Shown here piece after piece: positions 27,071-35,354 of a DNA stretch of 35,354 nucleotides (the stretch's first letter is position 1; the number at the start of each line of letters is the position of its first letter). The position numbers were made by a program, and so were the translations under genes. The stretch is from Bacteroidota bacterium (lineage in GTDB: Bacteria; Verrucomicrobiota; Verrucomicrobiia; Methylacidiphilales; UBA1321), in NCBI GenBank assembly GCA_903970335.1, contig CAJCII010000150.1:1-35354 (forward strand), written 5' to 3'. The notes beneath the pieces are model-generated. The model was not told where the DNA came from. It saw only the letters and a list, made by a program, of their open reading frames with translations, and did no database searches.

Positions 27071-28224
27071 TGCTTGTTACTTATGTCGCGCCCAATCGCG
27101 CCCATCATTATATTTATGCCCGACTTCTTGCCCAGGGAGGACAGTTGCAGCGGTTCGTAAGTGGATTTTCCCGCTTTAGTCCACGAGCGCCCATGCCTGA
27201 TCTGGGCGACAAACTGCTCCGCGCCGATCATGTGCAAAATTTTTATCTGGCCAGCTTGAGGTTGCGCTGGCCCTCGGTGATGAAGGAAGAGCTGACCTAC
27301 CAGAGCAAAAAATGGCTGGACTTATGGGCAAGAAAGGATGCATTGCGTTCGGACGCCTTTTTGTTTTATAGCGGGTCCGGCCTGCAAACGCTCAAAGCTT
27401 TGAAATCGACCCGGGCGATTGGAGTCGTGGAGGCCGTCAATTCGCATGTCCTGGTCCAGGAACGAATTTTGCGCGAAGAACACGACAGGCTGGACCTGCC
27501 TCTCAAGGGCTTTCACCGGCGTGAAGTGGATCGGCGGGTGCGGGAATACGAATTGGCGGACGGAATTATATGTCCTTCTCAATTTTCGCGACAATCTTTT
27601 ATCGAACAAGGAATGGATCCCGCCCGTGTTCGGACGGTGCCATTTGGGGTCGATGTCGTACCATTCCGGGAGAAGGCGCCTCGTTCCGATGGGAGTTTCC
27701 GGGTTCTTTTTGTCGGACAAATTAATGTACGCAAGGGGCTGCGCTATCTCTTCGAGGCCTTCAAAAAATTCCAGCACCCGAAGAAGGAGCTTTGGATCGT
27801 TGGCCCCAGGACGGACCAAACCGGTATCGCCGATGTCTCGCCTCCGGAGGAAACAAGGTTTCTCGGAACTTTGAAGGGAGACGACCTGTCTAGCGCTTAT
27901 CGTAGTTGCGATGTCTTCGTTCTTCCCACGATCGAAGAAGGGCTGGCTCTGGTCATCGGCGAGGCGCTTTCCCACGGCCTGCCGGTGATTGCCACGGAGA
28001 ATAGCGGTGCTTCCGATCTTTTTACCGATGGCTCGACCGGCTATATTGTACCGATCCGTTCTCCGGAGGCCATCACCGCGAAGTTGCAATTTTTGGCGGA
28101 CAATCGTGATATGCTAAGGGTGTTATCGGAACGGACGTTGGACCATGGACTGCGAACTTGGGAGGCGACCGGCCACAAACTGATCGAAACCCTGCGAGAG
28201 ATTTTGGAGATGCCGAAGCGATGA
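27070..28224 (+). CDS. Glycosyltransferase, GT4-like
   Basis: This 384-residue GT-B enzyme has an N-terminal acceptor domain beginning MLVTYVAPNRAHHYIYARLL and a linker strand with ADGIICPSQFSRQSF. The donor domain has LFVGQINVRKGLRYLFEAF, LWIVGP, and the E-x7-E motif in EEGLALVIGEALSHGLPVIAT. It should add one sugar of the repeat unit; which sugar is unknown. ATG 27070 overlaps the acyltransferase stop and has GGAGG about nine bases upstream, so it is preferred over the longer open frame. The stop overlaps the next ATG (ATGA). Confidence 0.9.
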   Translation: MLVTYVAPNRAHHYIYARLLAQGGQLQRFVSGFSRFSPRAPMPDLGDKLLRADHVQNFYLASLRLRWPSVMKEELTYQSKKWLDLWARKDALRSDAFLFYSGSGLQTLKALKSTRAIGVVEAVNSHVLVQERILREEHDRLDLPLKGFHRREVDRRVREYELADGIICPSQFSRQSFIEQGMDPARVRTVPFGVDVVPFREKAPRSDGSFRVLFVGQINVRKGLRYLFEAFKKFQHPKKELWIVGPRTDQTGIADVSPPEETRFLGTLKGDDLSSAYRSCDVFVLPTIEEGLALVIGEALSHGLPVIATENSGASDLFTDGSTGYIVPIRSPEAITAKLQFLADNRDMLRVLSERTLDHGLRTWEATGHKLIETLREILEMPKR

Positions 28225-29714
28225 ATAATCAGGAGCACCCCTTGGAAGCGAGCGTCTGGCAAAGGGTGTCGCGTCATGAGTCCCGACTCCGGTTTTTGCT
28301 CTGGGTGTTGGTCTTTGTTCTGACTTTTGAAGGCGTTGTCCGCAAGGCCGTCCCAACTCTGAGCATACCGCTTTTTCTCGTGAAGGACTTTATCGTGACG
28401 GTCATGGCCTTTTATGTCGTCCAGATGCCGGAAGACCCCGCCATTACTTCACTTTGGACAGCCTATAAGACTTTGGTGGCGGCCTTCCTGCCGCTGATTA
28501 TTTTGACTGGCTGGCACGATGTGTTGCTGGCGATATTCGGAGCTAAGCAATATCTCCTTTTCCCTATGGTGGGTTTTGCCTTTTTTTATGCGTTCCGAAA
28601 CGCACGAATGGCACAAATCCTGACTTTTTTCCGGTGGGCGTCGCTCTTGATCATTCCTACGGCCGTGCTTGCCTATATTCAACTGCATTTGCCGCACGAT
28701 CACTGGCTCAACATGGCGGTCAACGGCGATTCCCTCGAGAGGTTTGCCGCGGCAGGTCAGTTGCGAGTGTCCTCGACTTTTTCCTTTGTGGCTCAATACT
28801 GCGCATTTCTCAACGCCCAACTGTTTATCATCATGCTGGCCTGGCATGAGTGGCGGAAAAGGAACGTGATCTGGATGCCGATTATTTTTTCGCTGCTTCC
28901 GTTCCTGGTCTTCAGTTCTTTCATTACCGGATCGCGTGGCGCGGTGGCAGGGAATATTTCCATTATCCTGGGCGCTGTGGTGCTTTGCCTGCTCAAGTTT
29001 CAGTTCCGCAAAGTCCTGCAGATTGGTGTAGTGGCGCTTTCTCTCTATTTGATTGTGCTCGCCGTGCAGCACTATGCCCCACAAGCCTTGGCGGCTTACT
29101 CGGAGAGAGAGAATGGTCAACTGATTGGATTTAGCGCCGACGTCAAGCAACGCATCTACCAGTCGATTTTCGACGCAGTACCGGATATCACCTGGGGGAC
29201 GATCGCCGGACACGGCCTGGGCATCATGAGCAACGGTTCCGATGTTTTCAGCACCTATGCAGCCGTTTGGCGCGGACGACTATGGACCGAAACGGATTTA
29301 TCGACCACATTCTTCGAGGGTGGTTATTACCTGGTGATCATTTGGTACGGATTCCGATTTTACGTGATATGCCTTACCATCAGCCGATTTATCCGGGACA
29401 TCTCGAGCGAATTCATTTTGCCCGTTGCCTTTAGCCAGGCTTTCGTGGTCGTCATTGGCTTGCTCGGTACGCTGGCTATTCAGCCTCCGATTGCCATTTG
29501 GTGGTGGCTGGCCGTCGGAACGACGTTGACTTTCTGCTGGAAGAGCGTGGCCCCGCCGGAGCCGGAAATTCCGATCGAGCCGAACCTGCCGCCACCGCCT
29601 CAGGCCCGGAAATTGCAGCGTGGAAGAAGCCTTTATGCCGATGTGCTTCATAACCAGCAGCGGAGAGCTGACCTAGGCGTGAAGCCGCAGCATTCCGAAA
29701 AAGCTGGTCAATAG
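28221..29714 (+). CDS. Wzy-like polysaccharide polymerase / O-antigen ligase-like membrane protein
   Basis: The 497-residue protein has about ten or more hydrophobic segments, a periplasmic-loop-like region around the middle (AAYSERENGQLIGFSADVKQ) and the motif FITGSRGAVAG, which resembles the SRG/A motif of O-antigen ligase and polymerase families. A Pro-rich basic tail (about 445-497) is cytoplasmic. Its place among glycosyltransferases and export genes suggests it polymerises the repeat unit. These families diverge strongly, so ligase versus polymerase is not resolved. ATG 28221 overlaps the previous stop. The 3' end overlaps the convergent sugar-transferase gene by seven bases. Confidence 0.75.
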   Translation: MNNQEHPLEASVWQRVSRHESRLRFLLWVLVFVLTFEGVVRKAVPTLSIPLFLVKDFIVTVMAFYVVQMPEDPAITSLWTAYKTLVAAFLPLIILTGWHDVLLAIFGAKQYLLFPMVGFAFFYAFRNARMAQILTFFRWASLLIIPTAVLAYIQLHLPHDHWLNMAVNGDSLERFAAAGQLRVSSTFSFVAQYCAFLNAQLFIIMLAWHEWRKRNVIWMPIIFSLLPFLVFSSFITGSRGAVAGNISIILGAVVLCLLKFQFRKVLQIGVVALSLYLIVLAVQHYAPQALAAYSERENGQLIGFSADVKQRIYQSIFDAVPDITWGTIAGHGLGIMSNGSDVFSTYAAVWRGRLWTETDLSTTFFEGGYYLVIIWYGFRFYVICLTISRFIRDISSEFILPVAFSQAFVVVIGLLGTLAIQPPIAIWWWLAVGTTLTFCWKSVAPPEPEIPIEPNLPPPPQARKLQRGRSLYADVLHNQQRRADLGVKPQHSEKAGQ

Positions 29715-31123
29715 GCGGTTTTGGGCGGGATGAACATCTGCACGGCGGTTCGGGCGATGATCATGATATCGAGCGTCAGTCGCCAGCTTTCCAGATATTC
29801 GATGTCCGACTCCAATCGCTGACGAATGGCTTCCGTGGTGAGCGCTTCACCGCGAAAGCCCCTGACTTGGGCCAGACCCGTAATGCCGGGCTTAACGACC
29901 ATCCTTATGGGAAAATTGGCAATCACCTTCGCAAATTGCGCGTTATGCTCGATTAAATGGGGACGTGGGCCGACCAGGCTCATTTCTCCCTGCAAGACAT
30001 TCCAAAATTGCGGCAATTCATCGATGCTGAATCGGCGCAGGAAGTGTCCGCCGCGATAAATCCGCCGGTCGTTTTTGGTGGCCTGCTGCGTGACCGAGGG
30101 ATTGTTCACGTGCATGGTCCTGAACTTCAGGATTTCAAACTGATTGTTTTGGAGTCCCGCCCTGAGTTGACGCAAGATCAGCGGCCCGGGCGAGTTGAAT
30201 TGTTGAATAGCCCAGACTATGACGGCGACTGGAGGTAAAATGAATAACGCTACGGGCAACGCGAGAACCAGATCGAGTATTCGTTTGGAGATGCGATTAA
30301 GGGGGTTTTCCAATGGTTCTTTACGCAAGCCGATAAAATGATGCCCGTCATCCTCCATGTACCAGACGGGGTGGTGCAGTTTTTCCTCGAGGTTGTTGAG
30401 GATGAGCAGTCTGACGCCTTGGCTTTCCAGTTCCGAGATGAGTTTACGGTAACGGTCTGCCTGCTCCGGCAACTCCAGAAGTATGACCTGAGAGACGCTG
30501 CGCTCGCTAATCACCCTTTCCGCGCTATCGACCGTTCCAAGGTAAGGATAAAGAGATGGGTTGCCTGGCTCGACCGGTGAATCGTTGAGGATACCTACCG
30601 TCTCGATCCCGAAAATCTCCTTGCTGTGCAGCCAGTCTTTCAAGATCACGGCTTTCGAAATAGGCCCGATCAACAGAACGCGTCCTTTCCTTAACCCGCC
30701 GAAAAGACGTTCCGCCAACCGACGCGACAAATAGCGGTTCGAGAGCAGCAGGGTCAGGTAAAACATGGGCAGGCAAAGTCCAAGAAAAATTCGGGAAATC
30801 ATGGCGTCCTTCGTCAGTACCAAATAGACGAATAGAGTGCCGATGGCGTAAAAAGTCTGTCTCAGGCTTAGTTGGTGTTGTCGGGGAAAACCGCCTTCGA
30901 ACGGACTAAGCTCCATGCCAGCCTGGTCACGGCGGAAGGATTCGAGAAAGAGCCCGGCAGTGATGGCAAAGACATAGATAGGGTAATGGAGCATCATGCC
31001 CCAATTGATTCCGGTGAAAAAATTGAAAGTTGCTAATGCGCACAGAACGAAGACCAAAGTGATGAGTACACCTTGGGCGAGCACCAAGACAGCCTGTAAC
31101 CCATTCTTTCTTTGGATAATCAT
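29708..31123 (-). CDS. Polyprenyl-phosphate sugar-1-phosphate transferase (WcaJ/ExoY-type)
   Basis: The enzyme starts polysaccharide synthesis by moving a sugar-1-phosphate onto undecaprenyl phosphate. From ATG 31123 it has 471 residues: four N-terminal transmembrane helices, a Rossmann-like CoA-binding-type domain ([14 protein letters not shown] region), a further membrane helix and the catalytic bacterial sugar transferase domain. The latter shows [52 protein letters not shown] and [22 protein letters not shown] lies seven bases before the ATG, supporting it over TTG 31129. It faces the Wzy-like gene. The sugar is probably glucose or galactose by family analogy, but this is not shown. Confidence 0.93.
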   Translation of the reverse strand: MIIQRKNGLQAVLVLAQGVLITLVFVLCALATFNFFTGINWGMMLHYPIYVFAITAGLFLESFRRDQAGMELSPFEGGFPRQHQLSLRQTFYAIGTLFVYLVLTKDAMISRIFLGLCLPMFYLTLLLSNRYLSRRLAERLFGGLRKGRVLLIGPISKAVILKDWLHSKEIFGIETVGILNDSPVEPGNPSLYPYLGTVDSAERVISERSVSQVILLELPEQADRYRKLISELESQGVRLLILNNLEEKLHHPVWYMEDDGHHFIGLRKEPLENPLNRISKRILDLVLALPVALFILPPVAVIVWAIQQFNSPGPLILRQLRAGLQNNQFEILKFRTMHVNNPSVTQQATKNDRRIYRGGHFLRRFSIDELPQFWNVLQGEMSLVGPRPHLIEHNAQFAKVIANFPIRMVVKPGITGLAQVRGFRGEALTTEAIRQRLESDIEYLESWRLTLDIMIIARTAVQMFIPPKTAY

Positions 31124-31182
31124 AATCAATCCTTTTACGACCCGGATTCAGCGTAATAAACGCGTGCTATTGAGAAAGGGCC

Positions 31183-32352
31183 TTAAATCGTAAGGCCTCT
31201 CAACAAATCTGTCAACGTCTCCGCCGATCGTAATATATCGAAACGATTGGCAAAACAAGAGGTCGCCTTCGTTCGCATCTGCTGCTTGGTCGCTCCGTCG
31301 AGGGCAAACCACCGTTCAAGCAATCGGACCGTGCCCAACAGGGTGTCGTTTTCGATCAGACCGGCTTGATCGGTATCAATTTCACGCCAAATGTTTATCT
31401 TGTTGGAAATCAGCACCGGTATACCACAGGAGAGCGCTTCCACGACCGAGATGCCGAAGTTCTCCTGGTGTGAAGGGAGGATGAAGGCATCCGCTGTGGC
31501 GATGCACCCCCATTTTAGATCCCCTGTGAGCATCCCGGTCCACGTTACCTGACGAGCCAGGCCCAATTTCAGGGCCATTTTTTTCATCGCAATGCCATAG
31601 GCGTTGTCGGAGGGGCCCGCCACGATCAAATGAGCGTCGGTGTCTTTGCCGTTATGGGTAGAGAGAACGACTTCTTTCCAGGCTTTGAGCAAAAGGTCAC
31701 ACCCTTTCTTTTCGTGGATGCGACCCAGAAAAAGGATTGGTTTCTTCGCTGCCAGCTCGGGGTGTCGCTTGAGGAACAGGTTTCGCTGGTGAGCGAGGTT
31801 ACCGGAGGGGGCGGCAATGCCGTACCCGGAGACAAATTCACGGCAATGGTAGGGCCGGAACGATTTGCCACCCGCGAGTCTTTCCTCTTCGACAGTAAAG
31901 AGCACCGCTTTCGCATCGCGCAGGATCCGGTATTCGATCGCCAGCCAGTAAAGGTATTTTTTGAGATGCTTGAACGGGTAGCGTCGTCCGAACCAGGGGT
32001 CGAGCATCCCATGTGGATACACGTAATAGGGAGTAGGACTTTGACGGAGAGCCAGCCAAGTGGCCCGTCCGCAGTATTGCCAAAGTCCGTGCACGATAAC
32101 CGCAGCATAATTTCGACTATTTTCCATCAGCCAGGGCAAGGTGCGGGGCGAATATCCGTAACCCGAGGACGAAGGCCCGGTGGTATGGAGGGGAACGGGA
32201 AAATCGAGAGTCCAAGGCGCTTCCGGCGAATCCAAGCTCATCACCTCCGTGTCGATACCCAGAGCCGCCAGCGCAGGTACGAATTGGCGGATGCCTTCGA
32301 TCGGGCCTCCGCCCTGGGGATTAACCGAGTGAATAACGTGAAGAATTTTCAC
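31183..32352 (-). CDS. Glycosyltransferase, GT4-like
   Basis: The 389-residue GT-B enzyme begins MKILHVIHSVNPQGGGPIEGIRQF, a typical acceptor-domain start with a glycine-rich loop. The donor domain contains LFLGRIHEKKGCDLLLKAW, LIVAGP and the E-x7-E motif in SHQENFGISVVEALSCGIPVL. It is expected to add a sugar to the lipid-linked repeat unit. The frame is open up to 32541, but GTG 32352 gives the canonical beginning; no clear Shine-Dalgarno is seen. It lies between the initiating transferase and the ligase-like gene, all leftward. Confidence 0.88.
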   Translation of the reverse strand: MKILHVIHSVNPQGGGPIEGIRQFVPALAALGIDTEVMSLDSPEAPWTLDFPVPLHTTGPSSSGYGYSPRTLPWLMENSRNYAAVIVHGLWQYCGRATWLALRQSPTPYYVYPHGMLDPWFGRRYPFKHLKKYLYWLAIEYRILRDAKAVLFTVEEERLAGGKSFRPYHCREFVSGYGIAAPSGNLAHQRNLFLKRHPELAAKKPILFLGRIHEKKGCDLLLKAWKEVVLSTHNGKDTDAHLIVAGPSDNAYGIAMKKMALKLGLARQVTWTGMLTGDLKWGCIATADAFILPSHQENFGISVVEALSCGIPVLISNKINIWREIDTDQAGLIENDTLLGTVRLLERWFALDGATKQQMRTKATSCFANRFDILRSAETLTDLLRGLTI

Positions 32353-32441
32353 CGCGTGGGCTTTTCGTTTTATTGGGACGATAATAAGAAGCCGGTCGGT
32401 AGGAGCAAGCTGTGTGTGAAGCAAAACAGACGGGCCGACCC

Positions 32442-34766
32442 CTACGGGGCATTGTACCTTTGCAAGGCTGCCCAAGCGGAGTCCCACTTTTGCTGCTTGG
32501 CGTAGATTTGTGCCTTGAGATAGTGGATGTAATGGGGGCAATTCTTGTCCTGCTCAAGGAGAGAGATGGTTTGGAGGGCCTCGTCGAGTTTGTTTGCTCC
32601 GATTTGTGCCTCGCAGAGAAGGAGGCCATCGGCAATATCGTCGGGATGGGTATTAAAATGGCTCTCCATCACGCCGAGATCCTGGTCCCCCGAGGGGGAA
32701 GGTAAGACGGGCGGCGTGACGTAACGCAAGGCGGTCATCGTGGCCAGTTCGAAGTCTTGCTTTTGCGCCAGATAATCGGCTAGAAAGCTCCATCCGGTCA
32801 CCTGCCAGTCGGTGTTCGTCAACAGGCCATGAGCCAGTTCGTCCTGATTGCCGTGGGCGTACCAGGCCGAAAAGAGTTTCTGTTGTTGATCGCCGCTGAG
32901 CAGGTGGAGCGTGGGATCGCTGTCCAAGAGTTTCCTTAACAGCGTCTCTTCTTCGTCCGGGGTGGCGTAGTTGAGAAACGTGATGAGAAAGTCGGTGTTC
33001 AGGTCGGAAAAGTCCGCCAGTCCGGCATGAATCTCCGGATTGTTTTGCGATAGCTCCAACATCTTGGCGTAAGTCGCAGTACCATGCGGTCCGGCGCGTC
33101 TGATGGCTTCTCGCCAGGCGTCGAGACAGGCATCGGTATCGCCCGCCGCAAGCCAGACCTCGCCTTCATTCAGGCAAAGGTCGATCCAATGAGGCTCGAG
33201 ATAGCGGGCACATTGAAAGTCGTCGGTGGCACGGCTGGCTCCTCCATTCCGGAAAGCCTCGGCACTGGCGCGGCGGAAATAGAAGGTCCAATCCAAGGGG
33301 GCCAGGTCGAGTGCTGCATTGGCTGCCATCCCCACAGAAGCCATCTTTCCCTGAGAGGCGGCAAGATCGAGGCGGCCCCGCAAGCGTTCCAGACTTGCCG
33401 TGGTGGGAGGACCGAGGTCGGACCAAAAAGAGGCCATCCACCAGATTCCCACCAAACCGATGACCAAGGCTAATCCGCGGAAACAGGGTGAAACCCATGC
33501 CCGCGAAGTCACAGGTCGAAAAGGCGATAGCGAAAGAGCGGCCATGAGCACCCCGACGCAAAACGATCCCAATCGATGGCCCGAGACATCGACGAATCCG
33601 TGCAGGATGAACATCAGGGTGGCGACCATCGCGGCCAGACGAAGTGCTTCACCCGATTTTAAGACGATTGGCAGGCACTGGCTCAGCCACCAGCTAAATC
33701 CCGCCACCACCAGCATGGGGGCCAGCCAGCCCATTTCGACGGCCAACCAAAGCCAGTCGCTCTCCGGATGGAGCGTGTGGTTCTGATCTGCCGAGGCTTC
33801 CCGCATGGAGGCGAAGATCGGCTCGAAATTACCCAGGCCGACGCCAAGCACGGGCGACTGGAGGGAAACTTTCACTGCATCCTCCTGGATCAAGATCCGG
33901 TAGTCCGAGGCAAAGGGGTTCTTCGGTTTGGGCACTTTGAGAAAGCGTTCTAGGGTGGTTCCACCGAAAAGAAAGAACAAGCTCAGCAGCAGCAATAGCG
34001 CGGCCATCCCGAGCGCGAGCTTTTTTCCGCCGCGCGGGCGCAAAAGGGAACCCAAGTGCCATAAAGAAATTCCGCAAAAAATCATCAGGATACCTGCCCG
34101 GGAATAGCTGATCACAAGAGCGACGCAAATAACGGCCAGACCAGCCAGCCAGAGGATCCCAATCCACTCTTTTTTTTCAAGACGCTTAAAGGCGACAACG
34201 TAAGTGACGATGCCGGAGAGAGCCAAAACATCCGCGGTCTGGTTGCGATTGGGAAACCAGCCCCGGTTTTGTTCCTGGTTCCATCCCGGAATCCGGATGC
34301 CGGTGAGGTAGGACACGATAGTGACCGCCGCGAGGACGATCATTCCGGTCGCGAACAGGCGCAGCGTTCGGGACCTTTCAGCCGGGCTCCATTCCTGGGC
34401 GAGAAGATGGTAAGTCCAGACCAAGCCAATAAGAAGTAAGGCGCAGGCCTGGAGCGTGAGCCACGGTTGAGGGGTACGCAGGTCGCCCAGAGGCGCGTGC
34501 AAATCCATCGAGAGATGACGCCGCCAATCGGGAGGGATTCCCCATGCCATGGGTAGGAAGGCAGCGAGGGCCAGTCCCAGGAAGGCCAACAAGATAATGG
34601 TGGGGATGCCATCCAAGGTTACGCGGGGTGGATAGAGGAAGACCTGAATCGCTATCAGAATCGCGACGATAGCCTGGGCCCACAATTCGGTTGAACCGCC
34701 CAAGGCCAGAGCCACCAGAGTTATCCCGACAATCGAAAAACTACGATAGGGTTGGTTGGTGGTCAT
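32442..34766 (-). CDS. O-antigen ligase-like membrane protein with large soluble C-terminal region
   Basis: This 774-residue protein has about 12 hydrophobic segments in its first 400 residues, with the ligase-family hallmarks ISYSRAGILMI, SPVLGVGLGNFEPIF and HTLHPESDWLWLAVEMG. The roughly 370-residue C-terminal part is soluble and helical, rich in alanine and leucine with TPR-like spacing (for example WLAAGDTDACLDAWREAI and LLCEAQIGANKLDEALQTI). Similar ligase-TPR fusions occur near exopolysaccharide genes. It may ligate or polymerise polysaccharide or glycosylate protein. The ATG has GGAAG five bases upstream. It is a second Wzy-type protein beside the one at 28221-29714. Confidence 0.82.
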   Translation of the reverse strand: MTTNQPYRSFSIVGITLVALALGGSTELWAQAIVAILIAIQVFLYPPRVTLDGIPTIILLAFLGLALAAFLPMAWGIPPDWRRHLSMDLHAPLGDLRTPQPWLTLQACALLLIGLVWTYHLLAQEWSPAERSRTLRLFATGMIVLAAVTIVSYLTGIRIPGWNQEQNRGWFPNRNQTADVLALSGIVTYVVAFKRLEKKEWIGILWLAGLAVICVALVISYSRAGILMIFCGISLWHLGSLLRPRGGKKLALGMAALLLLLSLFFLFGGTTLERFLKVPKPKNPFASDYRILIQEDAVKVSLQSPVLGVGLGNFEPIFASMREASADQNHTLHPESDWLWLAVEMGWLAPMLVVAGFSWWLSQCLPIVLKSGEALRLAAMVATLMFILHGFVDVSGHRLGSFCVGVLMAALSLSPFRPVTSRAWVSPCFRGLALVIGLVGIWWMASFWSDLGPPTTASLERLRGRLDLAASQGKMASVGMAANAALDLAPLDWTFYFRRASAEAFRNGGASRATDDFQCARYLEPHWIDLCLNEGEVWLAAGDTDACLDAWREAIRRAGPHGTATYAKMLELSQNNPEIHAGLADFSDLNTDFLITFLNYATPDEEETLLRKLLDSDPTLHLLSGDQQQKLFSAWYAHGNQDELAHGLLTNTDWQVTGWSFLADYLAQKQDFELATMTALRYVTPPVLPSPSGDQDLGVMESHFNTHPDDIADGLLLCEAQIGANKLDEALQTISLLEQDKNCPHYIHYLKAQIYAKQQKWDSAWAALQRYNAP

Positions 34767-34772
34767 CTTCTT

Positions 34773-34811
34773 CCATCACTCGAATAGTCGGATCCAATAG
34801 TCGAGAGATGG
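34773..34811 (-). promoter_or_regulatory. Inverted repeat in the leader of the ligase-like gene
   Basis: CCATCACTCG (34773-34782) and CGAGAGATGG (34802-34811) pair over ten positions with one mismatch. A direct repeat AATAGTCG occurs at 34783-34790 and again at 34796-34803. On the minus strand the arm nearest the gene ends in the GG of the GGAAG ribosome-binding site. It may limit translation, bind a regulator, or end the upstream PEP-CTERM transcript. Confidence 0.35.
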
Positions 34812-34952
34812 AAATAAAAACTAGTGAATGCCGGATGCCAAGACGAGCTGGAATTAAACACCGTATCGCTTTCTGGATGGAAGCGAATCGATTGAATGCG
34901 ACACAAAGAGTCACACTGAGTCGTCAGGCAAACTACTGCGAGTTTGGAAGAA

Positions 34953-35354
34953 TTACTGCCGACGAAACCGACGACCGACCAGCAGGCAGAGACCGAATCC
35001 GATCATCAATGCAGCGGCCTGGGCAGGCTCCGGGACTGGGGTATAGGTGTAGTAAACTTCGACGCCACCGCTGCCGGTCGCTCCACCATTGTAGTTGGCG
35101 GAAACATAATTGGCTGTACTATCCGCCGAGGCAAAATCCGATCCCGTCACGCCGAAATGGCTTGGAGTTACGTCAACAGTAACCGAGGCGGTTCCAGTTC
35201 CCTCGTAGCTCGTTAGAGAAGTGGTGATGGTTTGGTTACTAGTCGCTGGTGTAGCCGCGACATCGGTGTAGGTGAAAGTTGTTGTGCTGCTACCCGGCTG
35301 AACCTCGGTCTGATAATTATCGGCGGTGTCCGTGGCGTGAAGTGGAATATTAAT
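34953..35354 (-). CDS. PEP-CTERM sorting domain protein, 5' part outside the window
   Basis: The minus-strand frame is open from the TAA at 34953-34955 to the window edge, about 133 residues, so the start lies beyond 35354. The visible part is rich in Thr, Ser, Val and Asn, typical of an extracellular beta-sandwich. It ends with a full PEP-CTERM signal: VPEP, a hydrophobic helix (AALMIGFGLCLLVG) and the basic tail RRFRRQ. Such proteins are thought to be processed by exosortase and attached to the cell surface or matrix. The stretch just before the signal (GSGGVEVYYTYTPVPEP) resembles choice-of-anchor E proteins, a tentative match. No exosortase is in the window, but the adjacent polysaccharide locus is the classic setting. 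Confidence 0.85.
   Translation of the reverse strand: MNIPLHATDTADNYQTEVQPGSSTTTFTYTDVAATPATSNQTITTSLTSYEGTGTASVTVDVTPSHFGVTGSDFASADSTANYVSANYNGGATGSGGVEVYYTYTPVPEPAQAAALMIGFGLCLLVGRRFRRQ

Overview
This window is a GC-rich bacterial chromosome segment. It most likely comes from the Verrucomicrobiota or a close relative. This is an inference from four things: a PEP-CTERM surface protein, two DUF4388 (PATAN)-type signalling proteins, the mix of gene families, and many starts without a clear Shine-Dalgarno sequence. No insertion sequence, integrase, phage gene or CRISPR array is visible.

Region 1 (1-4.8 kb) holds a tRNA-Glu(CTC) facing left, a tRNA-Gln(TTG) facing right and a histidine-phosphatase gene. 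It then has a rightward three-gene unit: a multi-pass membrane protein, a secreted protein sharing its C-terminal domain, and a six-TM histidine kinase. The first two proteins are unnamed paralogues and are the best candidate here for an undescribed system.

Region 2 (4.8-11.5 kb, all leftward) is a complete urease locus in the order ureA-ureB-ureC-ureE-ureF-ureG-ureD, with overlapping genes. It is followed by a bacterial ionotropic-glutamate-receptor-like channel with an atypical pore and by a DoxX-family membrane protein. No urea or nickel transporter is present.

Region 3 (11.7-18.7 kb) is a signalling and ammonium-uptake island. It contains a large Cache-PAS-PAS hybrid kinase divergent from the urease genes, a receiver-PATAN protein, an Amt ammonium transporter with an added N-terminal coiled-coil region, and a second PATAN protein. 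Urease releases ammonia and Amt imports it, so a shared nitrogen theme is plausible, but shared control is not shown. A secreted S1/P1 nuclease follows (18.8-19.8 kb).

Region 4 (19.9-34.8 kb) is an exopolysaccharide locus. The rightward part encodes a WecG/TagA-type transferase, a GT4-like glycosyltransferase, an outer-membrane beta-barrel protein, a Wza-like export protein, a fused Wzz/tyrosine-kinase protein, a hexapeptide acyltransferase, another glycosyltransferase and a Wzy-like membrane protein. The leftward part encodes an initiating sugar-phosphate transferase, a third glycosyltransferase and an O-antigen ligase-like protein with a large soluble C-terminus. No flippase or exosortase lies inside the window. 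The right edge cuts a leftward PEP-CTERM protein gene, which fits the known link between PEP-CTERM proteins and exopolysaccharide loci.
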